62,248 nucleotides of DNA, taken from assembly GCA_045590535.1 (NCBI GenBank), contig JAZNRE010000025.1, positions 1 to 62,248 of the forward strand, given 5' to 3'. Shown here piece by piece: positions 25,138 through 33,667 of this stretch; positions within the stretch are counted from its first letter, which is position 1, and each line of letters starts with the position of its first letter. This DNA is from UMGS755 sp045590535 (GTDB lineage Bacteria; Bacillota; Clostridia; UBA1381; UBA9506). A model generated the notes under the pieces. That model did no database searches, was not told the DNA's origin, and saw only the letters and a program-made list of their open reading frames with translations. The position numbers and the translations under genes are program-made.

Positions 25138-26295
25138 ATGGCCGGGCAAGAACATCAAACAGGAGAACTGATTCAGGTGTTTAAAAAAGTGGGCAGGTTA
25201 ATTGCAGAAAGTATGGGCATTGGCATTAAGGATGGAACCCATGAAACCACAGAAGCCATGGATCGGCTCAACCAGGAGTTGTTGGAGAGCCAACAACGAT
25301 ATATAGAAGAAAAGATTAAAAATGACCAAGCATTAGAGACGGCGGAGGCGGAAAAAGCCAGCCGGGAATCTTATATCCGTTTACAATCGGCCAGAGAGGC
25401 CAAACTAGAAGAAATAAGCAGACAGAAGGAGCGTCTTCTTCTGCAGAAGCAATATAATCAGGAATATGTAGAGGCGCTGCAAGCTCATCTTGTCACCGTG
25501 AAAGACCGGGTGAAACTGGAAAAAAACAAAATTGCAGAGGCCTTTAATGAAATAGCGAAAAGTGCCACGCAGAGCCTTGAGGAATTTGACAGGGCAAGGG
25601 AGAAAATGGCCAATAAGATGGTTAACTTTGCCGGTTTGTTTCAATCAAAAAGAGAAATCTTTTTAAATTCGGGTCCCCGGGGCACGAAGGAGATTTTTGA
25701 ACACACACTTTTGGATTTATCCCAAGAGAGAGCCGAACTGGAGCGATATACAGAGCTGTTGCGACAAATACGCCGGCAGAAAGACATACCGAATGAACTG
25801 TTTCAGGTGATTCGGGATTTGCCCATTCAGGATGCCCTTTTATATCAAGAGGCACTTTTGGGATTGGGGGATGAAGAACGAAAGGCCTATATCGCTGACT
25901 GGGTGGCCATTGGTGAACTGGCAAACCAAACCTCTTTTGAAAACTATGCCGATGACACAAAAAGAGCCTTGCAGACCATTGAGGAAGAACTTAAGGCCTG
26001 GTATGGAACCATTCCCAGCGGATTTTTTAATGAAGGTGTTTTGGCGGCTGAAGCCTTTGGCACGGCATTTATTAACAAAATGTATGATCTGCAGGAAACT
26101 TTGCAGAGTGCGGTTTCGTCGGCTATGGCCGGAATGACGGTGCAGGCAGCCGCTGTAGGCGGAGCAGCCGGAGGCGTGGTGCAGCACAGAAATTATACAA
26201 CAAATTATGTATTAAACAGTGCCGGCGAAACGGTTTCACAACAGCTTCGAAGTGCCAGAAATCATGCAGTGGTAGCACAAATGAGGGAGGGATGA
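25138..26295 (+). CDS. Short tape-measure-like tail protein
   Basis: The 385-residue protein is dominated by a long charged helix (about 50-220) and ends with a Gly/Ala-rich hydrophobic stretch (AAAVGGAAGGVV) and a NYTTNYVLNSAGETVSQQL segment like the ends of tape measure proteins. Position after Gp15 and before Dit fits. Typical Firmicute tape measures are 600-2000 aa, so this one is very short and predicts a stubby tail. No lysozyme or peptidase domain is present. It could be a truncated tape measure, but the gene ends cleanly and overlaps the next gene's ribosome binding site. Confidence 0.7.
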   Translation: MAGQEHQTGELIQVFKKVGRLIAESMGIGIKDGTHETTEAMDRLNQELLESQQRYIEEKIKNDQALETAEAEKASRESYIRLQSAREAKLEEISRQKERLLLQKQYNQEYVEALQAHLVTVKDRVKLEKNKIAEAFNEIAKSATQSLEEFDRAREKMANKMVNFAGLFQSKREIFLNSGPRGTKEIFEHTLLDLSQERAELERYTELLRQIRRQKDIPNELFQVIRDLPIQDALLYQEALLGLGDEERKAYIADWVAIGELANQTSFENYADDTKRALQTIEEELKAWYGTIPSGFFNEGVLAAEAFGTAFINKMYDLQETLQSAVSSAMAGMTVQAAAVGGAAGGVVQHRNYTTNYVLNSAGETVSQQLRSARNHAVVAQMREG

Positions 26296-26297
26296 AA

Positions 26298-27149
26298 ATG
26301 GTACAGTTTGATAATGCAACGGGCACGCTTTGTTTTGGCAATGGCAACAGAACATGGAACTTAACCAAAATTGATGGTTTGGCTCTGCCTGAAAAAACCT
26401 TTCAAAGCATTGGCTATGCCAATATGCCTGGACAGAGGACCATTGCTGAAAAGGCGGAAGCCCGTGTGATTACCATGCGTGGTGATTGTCATGGTGGCGG
26501 TCGGGAATTTTCAGAGGGCTTGCGGATTTTGAATGAAAAAGGCAGACTCACCTTTGTCGGAGGACAAAAAACAAGGTGCATTGAGGCATATTGCAGCCAT
26601 TTTGAAATTCAGAAGCGGCACGGAGTTTATATTGAATTTATTATACAATTCATTTGTGACGACCCTTATTTCACCGGTCAAGAACCCGGTCAGGCGGCTC
26701 TTTATGACCGCAGAGACAAGGTGACAGATTCATTTAAGACGCCATGTGTGTTTACAGAAAGAATAACCGGTGCAAATGTGCTAAACAATGGGGATGTAGA
26801 AACAGAGCCGGTTTTTACAATTACCTGTGTTGCAGCAGGATTGCTCGGTGAAACCCACGGGATTCGCATTGAAAATCACACAACGGGCAATGTGTTTTGT
26901 CTTGATTATGATATGCAGACAGATGAGGTCATCACCGTTGACATTCCCAGCCGAAAAATTGTGAGCAATTTTAAAAACGAAGAAAATAACAACGGCAATC
27001 TTATAAACTTTTTGTCAAAAGATACATTTTTAAGTCAAATTTATCTGGCAGTGGGAGAAAACCGCTTCACTGCAACCAACTACAGTCCTGAAAGTGATAT
27101 TGTCGTTACTTGCAGTTACCCGGAAAAATATGTGGAGGCGGTGGTGTAA
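26298..27149 (+). CDS. Distal tail protein (Dit-like)
   Basis: At 283 residues the protein has the Dit layout: an N-terminal ring-forming beta domain (about 1-135, FDNATGTLCFGNGNRTWNL, VITMRGDCHGGGREFSEGL) and a C-terminal galectin-like domain (about 150-283, EPVFTITCVAAG). Dit forms the hub at the tail end. ATG 26298 is preferred over ATG 26292, because GGGAGG lies 7 nt upstream of it. It directly follows the tape measure, as in nearly all siphoviruses of Gram-positive bacteria. Confidence 0.8.
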   Translation: MVQFDNATGTLCFGNGNRTWNLTKIDGLALPEKTFQSIGYANMPGQRTIAEKAEARVITMRGDCHGGGREFSEGLRILNEKGRLTFVGGQKTRCIEAYCSHFEIQKRHGVYIEFIIQFICDDPYFTGQEPGQAALYDRRDKVTDSFKTPCVFTERITGANVLNNGDVETEPVFTITCVAAGLLGETHGIRIENHTTGNVFCLDYDMQTDEVITVDIPSRKIVSNFKNEENNNGNLINFLSKDTFLSQIYLAVGENRFTATNYSPESDIVVTCSYPEKYVEAVV

Positions 27150-28097
27150 ATGGAAAACATCTGGTTTTATGATTTTGCCTTTACCCCCCTTATGATTGTG
27201 CATGATGTAACCTCGGTGAACTGGAAAATTATGTGGAACGACATTGGCACTTTTGAAATGCATCTCCCCCTTCGTGAAGATGTGGTTTCTATGTTAAATG
27301 AGCATCCGTATATTGTGGCGATGCAGGGCAAAAAGCAGGCGATTATCACAGGGTGGCAGCTAAACGAAGAGTGTGCTTTATATGGTCGTAGTTGCAACTG
27401 GCTTTTAACCAGGCGGGTCACGCCGGCTTGTGAGGAAGTGACGGATGCAGCTGAAAATCTGGCGCGAGCCTTTGTGGCAGAGGCGTTTTGCGATGTGACA
27501 GAATTCCGGTTGGAAAACGCACAAAACCTTGAAATTGAGGTGACTTTCGGACTGCAGCAAGACAGCTCCACTTTTGAGGCGGTGCAATCGTGTTTGAAAC
27601 AGGGAAATTTAGGGCACAGGCTTTGGTTTGATGTTTCGGGTAAAAAGTGGGTGTTTCAAGTGATTGCCGGTGCAGAAAAAAAGCTGGTTTTATCTGAAAG
27701 CAATCGCACAGCGCACCAAAGTGCATATGAAGAAGATGTTTTGAATTATTATAATGGCGGCTGGTATCGGAGCGAGGCGGAAAATGAGGATGGCGTGGAG
27801 AGCGTGCGTACCTATTTGCAGGGCAACGAGGCAAAATCGGGCATTTATAAATGGGACTGCGTGCTGAGTGGCGATACAGCGACAGCGGCAGAACAGGAAC
27901 TGAAGGAGAAAAAACGCAACCAAAGGGTGACGGCCCTAATGCGTGGTGTGGCTTTTGGACAGGACTATGGTCCGGGGGATTGGTTTTGTGTTGAACTGGA
28001 TAAGGGCGGCGTGCAACGAAAAGAAATAAAGAGGGTTTTAGGCGTTTATCTTTGGTATGAAGCAGAAGGAAGCGGCGAAGAGCCAATTTTTGATTAG
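27150..28097 (+). CDS. Tail hub protein, ReqiPepy6 Gp37-like
   Basis: This 315-residue protein starts with MENIWFYDFAFTPLMIVHDV and IGTFEMHLPL, the pattern of siphovirus Gp37-like proteins that form the tail tip hub below Dit (the Tal/gp27-like fold). It ends with RKEIKRVLGVYLWYEAEGSG. There is no C-terminal endopeptidase or fibre extension, so it is a minimal hub. Ribosome binding site GGAGGCGG overlaps the end of the Dit gene. Confidence 0.82.
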   Translation: MENIWFYDFAFTPLMIVHDVTSVNWKIMWNDIGTFEMHLPLREDVVSMLNEHPYIVAMQGKKQAIITGWQLNEECALYGRSCNWLLTRRVTPACEEVTDAAENLARAFVAEAFCDVTEFRLENAQNLEIEVTFGLQQDSSTFEAVQSCLKQGNLGHRLWFDVSGKKWVFQVIAGAEKKLVLSESNRTAHQSAYEEDVLNYYNGGWYRSEAENEDGVESVRTYLQGNEAKSGIYKWDCVLSGDTATAAEQELKEKKRNQRVTALMRGVAFGQDYGPGDWFCVELDKGGVQRKEIKRVLGVYLWYEAEGSGEEPIFD

Positions 28098-28109
28098 GGA
28101 GGTTAAAAT

Positions 28110-29018
28110 ATGGGTTATCAGGTTAATTTTATGGATAACACAGCGGTGTATGCAAAAGACTTAAATGGCATAGCAGAAGAATTGGGCGGCAAGGCCTCGG
28201 CCTTTGAAGATGGTGTTTTATATGGCGTGGATGAATTAAACCAAATTTCAAAGGAACTGATTTCTAAGGGTGTGAGCCGGGGTTGTGAGCTGATGGTTGA
28301 TCAGATAGTAGAAAATGCAGAAAGCTATGTGAAAATCGGCGAAGGCGTTTTATACTTATCAGATGGGAAGCGTGTAGAGGTTGACGCAGAGGGGATTTTG
28401 CTGCCTTTTATGGTTGGAACGGTTTATTATGTTTGGTTTTCCCGCGATGTAATCAGCGGCCTTGTGACCCCCTGCTGCACAACAGAGGCACCGGAGGGTG
28501 ATTATGTTTTGCTGGGGCGGATTACAGCGGAGGGAGTGCCGGTTTCAAAACCGGAGATGGCCATTATGAAAAACGGGTTTTTAGGTCGGAATAAGACCGA
28601 AACCTTTTCTTTTACCTTGGTGGGAGGCGGCACAGCAGAAGAAAAACTGTTGTGTGAGTTTACGCCGGAACAGACGGGATATAACCGCATTGTTTTATAT
28701 TCTCCGGGGGATAACGGTTGGCAAACCTTTTGCGGCGTGGTGGAGATTGAAACCAAAGAGGCCTTTTCGGTTTTCTGTCGCTATACAGCGGACACCGGCT
28801 GGACAAACGGTCGTTGCGGGTTTTCGCTGACGAACGATGAAGGATGCATTCTAGCCGGTATTGAAAGTTGCATTGGAGCGCAAAATTGGCACTATTTATA
28901 TTTGCGGCCGGTTATAGAAGCTGATGGCGTTTTGCGGATTTACAGAAAATTGGTTCAAACCCTGATGGGCGGCACCTCGAATGCTATGGCAAGAACCGTA
29001 ACCGTCATTTTGTGTTAG
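28110..29018 (+). CDS. Putative baseplate/tail fibre protein
   Basis: No precise family is recognised. The 302-residue protein follows the tail hub. It has a helical N-terminal part (AVYAKDLNGIAEELG) resembling the start of phage fibre proteins, a beta-rich middle (GVLYLSDGKRVEVD, FMVGTVYYVWFSRD) and a C-terminal jelly-roll-like region. This suggests a structural baseplate or receptor-contact role. AGGGAGG precedes the ATG. Confidence 0.6.
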   Translation: MGYQVNFMDNTAVYAKDLNGIAEELGGKASAFEDGVLYGVDELNQISKELISKGVSRGCELMVDQIVENAESYVKIGEGVLYLSDGKRVEVDAEGILLPFMVGTVYYVWFSRDVISGLVTPCCTTEAPEGDYVLLGRITAEGVPVSKPEMAIMKNGFLGRNKTETFSFTLVGGGTAEEKLLCEFTPEQTGYNRIVLYSPGDNGWQTFCGVVEIETKEAFSVFCRYTADTGWTNGRCGFSLTNDEGCILAGIESCIGAQNWHYLYLRPVIEADGVLRIYRKLVQTLMGGTSNAMARTVTVILC

Positions 29019-29031
29019 GAGGTGGAGAGAA

Positions 29032-30549
29032 ATGATTGAATATAAAATCCGAATAGATGTTAAAGGTCCTCATACTTTCGACACAAAAGTTGAACTGACC
29101 AGCGGCGATGTGCAGGCCTATCGGCTCCATTTTTGCTTTTATGATGACGGGCAGCCTTTTGATGCGTCCGCCTGCAATCTCATCGTTAAAGGAAAGCGGC
29201 CTGACGGCGTGGTCGTTGCCGATGGGGGCATTATCGAAAAGGACGGAACGGCGCATTATGATATTGTCGGCAGCTTGTGTGCCGTTGCCGGTTTTTTGAG
29301 CCTGGAGGTTGCTTTGACAAACAATGCAGGCGCCTATTTAACAACAAAAGAGTTGTTATTTTTTGTAAGGGAAGGACACGGTGACGGCGCTCTTGCAGAA
29401 GAAGAGGTTACCCCTTTGTTAACACAGATGGCAACTTTAATAAATCAAACAGAAGTCGTTAAAAATGACTGTGCCCATGTTGCAAAAAGCTGTGCGGAGG
29501 AAGAAACAAACCGTGTGCAGGCAGAGGCAGAGCGAAACGCTGCTGTGGATATTGTAATGGCAAATGCAGAAGCCGCAAGCCGTCAGGCAGGAGAGGCTCT
29601 ATTGGCGGCACAGGAAGCGAAGAACGAAGCGGCTGCAGCAGCACAAGAGGCGACCTACGCTTCTTTAGCAGCCCAAAAGGCGCAGATAGCGGCAGAAGCC
29701 ATGAGTTATGCATCCTTGACAGTTTCTACAGGGGAGGACAAGGAGCACGCCATAGACGACAGCGTGCATCAGCCCATTGTCAGCTTGCGGCTTTTGGGTG
29801 AAAGCGTGCAGGATGGTGTCCCCTCACCCGATGCGCCTATTGAGGTGGTGAGCGTGGAAAATCCGGTGGTGACCTTCTCTAATGGCACAAATGAACAAAG
29901 GGTCACCCTTGACGGTATCACGCTGAGAGGCTTAAAGGATGCAACTGGCGCATGGGCAGCGCGGGATGAAATTGTGGTGGATGGTAAGGCGAAAACCGTT
30001 AAGCTGGTTAAAAATGTTAAGGAATTGCAACTTACCATGAACGGCAAATACACCGCCGCACCTGCGTCGGAGGAATATGTATTTCTCACAAATTCGAACT
30101 TATGGGACAGAAAATATATGTCCAATATTCAAGATTCTTTATGCAATTATTTTCCTTATAGCATAAAGGCGCTCAACGGCACTTATAATCGCTGTGACAG
30201 TGAGTATTTTTGGCTTCATTTTAGTAAGGAAACGAAACATTATTACTATATTTCTTTAAAGTCTTCACGGCTGGATATGACCAACGATGAAACGGTTGTG
30301 GCTTCTGCCAATGCATTTTTAGAAGACATCGGCGCAAAGATTTATTATGTTATTAATGCTGTTGAAAGCGACATAACAAACACAGAGGCAGGGCAGGCGT
30401 TGCTTTCTCTTTGCACTTATTATCCTGAAACCTCTATTGTTTGCGATGCAGACTGCACGGTGGCATACATAGCCGATACAACCAAGGCGTTTAATAAACT
30501 GGTGGAACGGGTTGCCCAGCTGGAAGTGGCAACCGTAAATAACATGTAA
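29032..30549 (+). CDS. BppU-type baseplate upper / receptor-binding protein
   Basis: The 505-residue protein has an N-terminal BppU-like beta domain (about 1-110, IRIDVKGPHTFDTKVEL, TKELLFFVREG). An Ala/Glu-rich coiled coil follows (about 140-225, with AAAAQEATYASLAAQKAQ). A large C-terminal beta domain with Trp/Tyr-rich stretches probably recognises the cell surface. The order is that of phage baseplate proteins linking the tail to a receptor binder. It ends with a short coiled coil (NKLVERVAQLEVAT), perhaps for trimerisation. Confidence 0.75.
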   Translation: MIEYKIRIDVKGPHTFDTKVELTSGDVQAYRLHFCFYDDGQPFDASACNLIVKGKRPDGVVVADGGIIEKDGTAHYDIVGSLCAVAGFLSLEVALTNNAGAYLTTKELLFFVREGHGDGALAEEEVTPLLTQMATLINQTEVVKNDCAHVAKSCAEEETNRVQAEAERNAAVDIVMANAEAASRQAGEALLAAQEAKNEAAAAAQEATYASLAAQKAQIAAEAMSYASLTVSTGEDKEHAIDDSVHQPIVSLRLLGESVQDGVPSPDAPIEVVSVENPVVTFSNGTNEQRVTLDGITLRGLKDATGAWAARDEIVVDGKAKTVKLVKNVKELQLTMNGKYTAAPASEEYVFLTNSNLWDRKYMSNIQDSLCNYFPYSIKALNGTYNRCDSEYFWLHFSKETKHYYYISLKSSRLDMTNDETVVASANAFLEDIGAKIYYVINAVESDITNTEAGQALLSLCTYYPETSIVCDADCTVAYIADTTKAFNKLVERVAQLEVATVNNM

Positions 30550-30562
30550 GGGGGATGTAATT

Positions 30563-30955
30563 ATGTATGAAATTATCAAAAAGGTAATCGAAGAGGGCAG
30601 ATTTAATCTTTCGGAGCTGCTTGCTAAGATTGACACTCTGTGGGTGCAGGGTGGACTGAGCGAAGAGCAGAAGGGCGAGCTTGTTACACTGGCGCAGGAC
30701 AATGCGGATTTTAAGAGTGGCGTTGATATCCTTGCAAAGCTTGAGGAGTTGGATGCAAGAGTAAGGGCGTTGGAGTCTGCCGATACAATCGAAGATGCGA
30801 CTGAAGAAACAACAGCACCCGACGAATATGTGCCGGGCAAATGGTATTATAACGGTGACAAGGTCACCTTTGGCGGCGAGGAATATGTTTGCGTTGCACC
30901 TTTGGGTCAGGTGTGCACCTGGTCGCCTTCTGAATACCCTGCCTATTGGGCATAA
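30563..30955 (+). CDS. XkdX-like small protein with C-terminal carbohydrate-binding motif
   Basis: The 130-residue protein begins with a helix (MYEIIKKVIEEGRFNLSELL) similar to phage XkdX-type proteins and continues with a heptad-rich helix (EELDARVRALES). It ends with WYYNGDKVTFGGEEYVCVAP and YPAYW, the W/Y pattern of ChiC/CBM5_12-like modules. It probably decorates the baseplate and binds cell-wall sugars. It precedes the lysin gene by 20 bp. Confidence 0.68.
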   Translation: MYEIIKKVIEEGRFNLSELLAKIDTLWVQGGLSEEQKGELVTLAQDNADFKSGVDILAKLEELDARVRALESADTIEDATEETTAPDEYVPGKWYYNGDKVTFGGEEYVCVAPLGQVCTWSPSEYPAYWA

Positions 30956-30976
30956 ACAAAAGAAAGGGGCATGCAA

Positions 30977-32176
30977 ATGAAAATCTTTATTGATGCAGGC
31001 CATAACCATGCAGGTGGCGACTTGGGCGCTGTGGGCAACGGCCTCAAAGAGCAGGATGTGACCTTTCAAATAGCAGCGGCGCTAAAGTCACTGCTTGTTG
31101 CCCAAGGACATCAGGTGAAAATGAGCCGCAGTGCTCTCACGGACAGCATTGGCAAGACGGAAATCGACAGTATTCTACAGAGAACAAAGATGGCAAATGA
31201 CTGGGGCGCAGAGCTTTTTATTTCTATTCACTGTAACGCTTTTGACGACAAAGCGAAGGGCACAGAAACTCTTGTTTACAGTAAAAAAAGCGCCGCATAT
31301 CCTATGGCAGAAAGAGTGCAGGCGGCCATCGTGAAGCGTTTGGGAACAGCGGACAGAGGCATTAAGGAAAGACCGGATTTGGGTGTTTTATGGCGCACGA
31401 ATATGCCGTCTTTATTAGTTGAAACGGCTTTTATCGACAACAACTCTGATGCGGTGCTTTTAAAAACAAAGCAGCAGGATTTTGCAAGGGCTATTTTTGA
31501 AGGCATAACAGGTGATGCGGCAAAGGACAGCGGAATGGCAGAGCAAACGGTCATGGAGCTGAAGGGCAGCATATATGTGCAGGAGATTGCGCCGGCAACT
31601 TTTGATATTCGGATCTGCGACACCAAAAAGAAAAATGTAGGTTTTGGCAGCTATTTTAACTTAGGGTTTTTTACATCGTTAAAGGATGGCTCCACGATTC
31701 CGGTGGGGAACCTGGTGGCAGACGGCAATATCATCAGCCAGGCTAAAGACAATGCTGATTGGATCAATGTGGCCGGCCACAAGCTGACAACGATTTACAC
31801 CACAAAAGACGGCGTCTGTGGTATCACCCAAACAGACGACATGAGCACCATTCAAAATGTCAAAAATGCCGTCTCGGGCATCCCGATTATTGTTGGCGGC
31901 AAGCAAGTCACCATGGAGCAGATTAAGGCGGAGGGATATTTTGGCAACGAGCTTTATGATACCTGGCATGGCTTTTTGGGTATTCGTCATGGCAAGCTCT
32001 GCTATGTGGCTGCGAAATGTGACTTTAGTCAAATGTGCTGGATGTTGGTTGCCCTGGGCATTTATGACGCCATTAAACTTGATGGTGGGGGCAGTTTTAT
32101 TCTGCATAACGGACCTGTGACAGAAGTTACGGGCGAAAACAGAAGAATACATAATGTGGGGGTGTGGGAAGGATGA
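30977..32176 (+). CDS. Two-domain lysin: N-acetylmuramoyl-L-alanine amidase + phosphodiester glycosidase-like
   Basis: The N-terminal domain (about 1-175) is Amidase_3: IFIDAGHNHAGGDLGAVG (zinc His), an ELFISIHCNAF zinc His segment, and LLVETAFIDN with the catalytic Glu. It cleaves the lactyl amide of peptidoglycan. The C-terminal domain (about 195-399) resembles the NAGPA phosphodiester glycosidase family, with KLDGGGSFILHNG matching the LDGGGSS signature. No SH3 or LysM wall-binding module is present. The second domain could cleave sugar-phosphodiester links such as those in teichoic acids. ATG 30977 has AAAGGGG 7 nt upstream; ATG 30971 is too close. The stop overlaps the next start. Confidence 0.85.
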   Translation: MKIFIDAGHNHAGGDLGAVGNGLKEQDVTFQIAAALKSLLVAQGHQVKMSRSALTDSIGKTEIDSILQRTKMANDWGAELFISIHCNAFDDKAKGTETLVYSKKSAAYPMAERVQAAIVKRLGTADRGIKERPDLGVLWRTNMPSLLVETAFIDNNSDAVLLKTKQQDFARAIFEGITGDAAKDSGMAEQTVMELKGSIYVQEIAPATFDIRICDTKKKNVGFGSYFNLGFFTSLKDGSTIPVGNLVADGNIISQAKDNADWINVAGHKLTTIYTTKDGVCGITQTDDMSTIQNVKNAVSGIPIIVGGKQVTMEQIKAEGYFGNELYDTWHGFLGIRHGKLCYVAAKCDFSQMCWMLVALGIYDAIKLDGGGSFILHNGPVTEVTGENRRIHNVGVWEG

Positions 32177-32403
32177 TTGATAGCACTGTTATTGTCGGCC
32201 TTTTCAGCTTCGCGGCCAGTGTGATTGGAACCTTTGGTGGTATTTTGGTGTCGTCAAAATTGACCAATTACAGACTGGAACAGCTTGAAAACAAGGTGCA
32301 GCAGCATAACAAGCTGATTGAACGGATGTATAAGGTGGAGGACAGCGCCAAATCGGCCCACCACCGAATCGATGAGTTGAGAGAGGAGTTAAACCATGTA
32401 TGA
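32173..32403 (+). CDS. XhlA-like haemolysin/holin accessory protein
   Basis: The 76-residue protein has one N-terminal hydrophobic helix (TVIVGLFSFAASVIGTFGGI) followed by a charged helix with heptads (RLEQLENKVQQHNKLIERM). Size and place between lysin and holin fit XhlA-like accessory proteins, though in classical XhlA the membrane segment is C-terminal. Its ATG overlaps the lysin stop (ATGA). Confidence 0.65.
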   Translation: MIDSTVIVGLFSFAASVIGTFGGILVSSKLTNYRLEQLENKVQQHNKLIERMYKVEDSAKSAHHRIDELREELNHV

Positions 32404-32689
32404 GTTGTTGAAAGAAATGATTAAACCGGAGCTTTTTGTGCTGGTGCCAGTTTTATACCTGCTGGGCGCTGCCTTAAAAAAGAGCCGCTTAAGTGACAGG
32501 CACATTCCCTGGGTTTTAGGCGCTGCAGGTGTGAGCCTATCACTTGTGTGGGTGCTGGCAACCAGCAACCTTAACTCATGGCAGGAAATTTTGCTGGCCG
32601 TTTTTTCAGGCGTTGTGCAGGGTGTTTTGGCGGCTGGGGCTTCGGTTTATGTCAATCAAATGATTAAGCAGGCCGGCAAGGATGAATGA
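32396..32689 (+). CDS. Phage holin
   Basis: The 97-residue protein has three hydrophobic segments (about 10-27, 37-56, 66-88) with a charged C terminus (NQMIKQAGKDE). It resembles the Hol44/holin-5-type family of Firmicute prophages. Holins permeabilise the membrane so the lysin can reach the wall. It overlaps the preceding gene by eight bases and is the last gene of the phage block. Confidence 0.8.
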   Translation: MYELLKEMIKPELFVLVPVLYLLGAALKKSRLSDRHIPWVLGAAGVSLSLVWVLATSNLNSWQEILLAVFSGVVQGVLAAGASVYVNQMIKQAGKDE

Positions 32690-32726
32690 AAACCTCTGCA
32701 TGGTTATGTAATTATTTAAAAAGGTA

Positions 32727-32755
32727 TTGCATTTTGTGTCGATTTGATGTATAAT
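32727..32755 (+). promoter_or_regulatory. SigA promoter of the ribU riboswitch transcript
   Basis: TTGCAT (32727-32732), 17-bp spacer, TATAAT (32750-32755). Transcription would start close to the first base of the FMN aptamer. It also marks the end of phage-derived sequence. Confidence 0.88.
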
Positions 32756-32764
32756 TTTAAGTAT

Positions 32765-32938
32765 AGTCTTCAGGGCAGGGTGAAAATCCCGACCGGCGGT
32801 AATAATAGAGAGGCGCTGCCTCTTCATTTAGCCCGCGAGCCGAAAGGCAGATTTTGGTGCGATTCCAAAGCCGACAGTGAGCGAAAGCGAGTCTGGATGA
32901 AAGAAGATGCCGATTTTGTCGGTTCATGTTCGCCAGTA
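32765..32938 (+). ncRNA. FMN riboswitch (RFN element)
   Basis: The conserved RFN blocks are present in order: TCTTCAGGGCAGGGTGAAA, TCCCGACCGGCGGT, AGCCCGCGAGCC, GGCAGATTTGGTG-like (here GGCAGATTTTGGTGCGATTCC), AAGCCGACAGTGA, AGTCTGGATGAAAGAAGATG and a 3' closing strand. The variable arm is of moderate length. The terminator at 32940-32974 is the expression platform for ribU. Confidence 0.97.
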
Positions 32939-32939
32939 G

Positions 32940-32974
32940 CACCGAAGACCTATTTGTCTTCGGTGTTTTTTTAT
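32940..32974 (+). terminator. Riboswitch-controlled terminator before ribU
   Basis: CACCGAAGAC pairs with GTCTTCGGTG over a 6-nt loop and is followed by T7. It lies between the FMN aptamer and the ribU ribosome binding site. Confidence 0.92.
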
Positions 32975-32997
32975 TTTAACTAAAAAAGGAGTAAACT

Positions 32998-33597
32998 ATG
33001 AAAAACCAGAAAATCGTATGGATTACAAAAGTTGCAATTTTATCAGCAATGGCAAGCGTTTTGATGTTGCTGGAGTTTCCGCTGCCTTTTGTTGCCCCCA
33101 GTTTTTACGAATTAGATTTTAGTGAAGTGCCTGTGCTGATTGGTGCTTTTGCTTTAGGGCCATGGGCCGGCGTTTGTATTGAGGCAATTAAAATTCTGTT
33201 GAATTTTATTATGAACGGCAGTATCACAGGGGGAGTAGGAGAATTTTCCAACTTTTTGCTGGGTGTTGTTTTTGTTTTACCTGCATCTATTATTTATCAT
33301 AGAAATAAAACAAAAAAAAGTGCCGTAATTGGCTTGACAACGGCCGGCTCAACCATGGTAATATTAGGGTGCTTCATCAATGCTTATGTGATGCTCCCGC
33401 TATACAGTACATTCATGCCACTGGATGCCATTATTGCCCAGGCGGCGGCTATTTGGCCTGCAATTGATTCGGTTTTTGAGTTTGTTCTTTTGTGTGTTGC
33501 TCCCTTCAACATTATCAAGGCGATTTTAGTCAGCTTGCTGACAATGACTCTTTATAAACGATTGAGCCCGCTATTAAAAGGAAAAAAGACAGAGTAA
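32998..33597 (+). CDS. ribU: Riboflavin ECF transporter substrate-binding subunit RibU
   Basis: RibU is the membrane S component that captures riboflavin for the shared ECF module. The 199-residue protein has about six hydrophobic helices, the N-terminal A-x-x-x-A motif region (AILSAMASVLMLLEFPLPF), and the family-typical YELDFSEVPVLIGAFALGP and KILLNFIMNGSITGGVGEFSNF. AAAAGGAG precedes ATG 32998. Specificity is supported by the FMN riboswitch. Confidence 0.95.
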   Translation: MKNQKIVWITKVAILSAMASVLMLLEFPLPFVAPSFYELDFSEVPVLIGAFALGPWAGVCIEAIKILLNFIMNGSITGGVGEFSNFLLGVVFVLPASIIYHRNKTKKSAVIGLTTAGSTMVILGCFINAYVMLPLYSTFMPLDAIIAQAAAIWPAIDSVFEFVLLCVAPFNIIKAILVSLLTMTLYKRLSPLLKGKKTE

Positions 33598-33608
33598 CAA
33601 AAAAAGTG

Positions 33609-33637
33609 TTGACAAACCAATTTTCATGTGATATAAT
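33609..33637 (+). promoter_or_regulatory. Consensus promoter of tRNA-Lys
   Basis: TTGACA (33609-33614), 17-bp spacer with a TGTG extended -10, and TATAAT (33632-33637). Both hexamers are perfect, as is common for stable RNA genes. Confidence 0.95.
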
Positions 33638-33667
33638 CTATCCCTGTTGAAGAGATATCTTAAATAA

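Larger units (their letters stand above)
18173..32689 (+). mobile_element. Compact siphovirus-like particle locus (prophage remnant or GTA-like)
   Basis: Seventeen CDSs in 14.5 kb, all on the plus strand, run in the canonical order: TerL, portal, scaffold, capsid, three connector/closure proteins, tail tube, Gp15, tape measure, Dit, Gp37-like hub, two baseplate/fibre proteins, XkdX-like, lysin, XhlA-like, holin. Every reading frame appears intact, with good ribosome binding sites and tight spacing. No integrase, repressor, replication, small-terminase or prohead-protease gene is visible. No att repeats were found at the borders. It sits between the riboswitch-controlled thiT and ribU genes. 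The genes are phage-derived; the present role is inference. Confidence 0.85.

Noticed and set aside
27418..28086. 222-residue minus-strand frame inside the tail hub gene
   Set aside because: Pro/His/Arg-rich composition typical of antisense shadow, no site upstream, fully covered by a recognisable phage gene.
18173..32689. Phage tail-like bacteriocin (diffocin/monocin type)
   Set aside because: Portal, scaffold, capsid and terminase genes are intact, so the locus can encode a full head, not just a tail.
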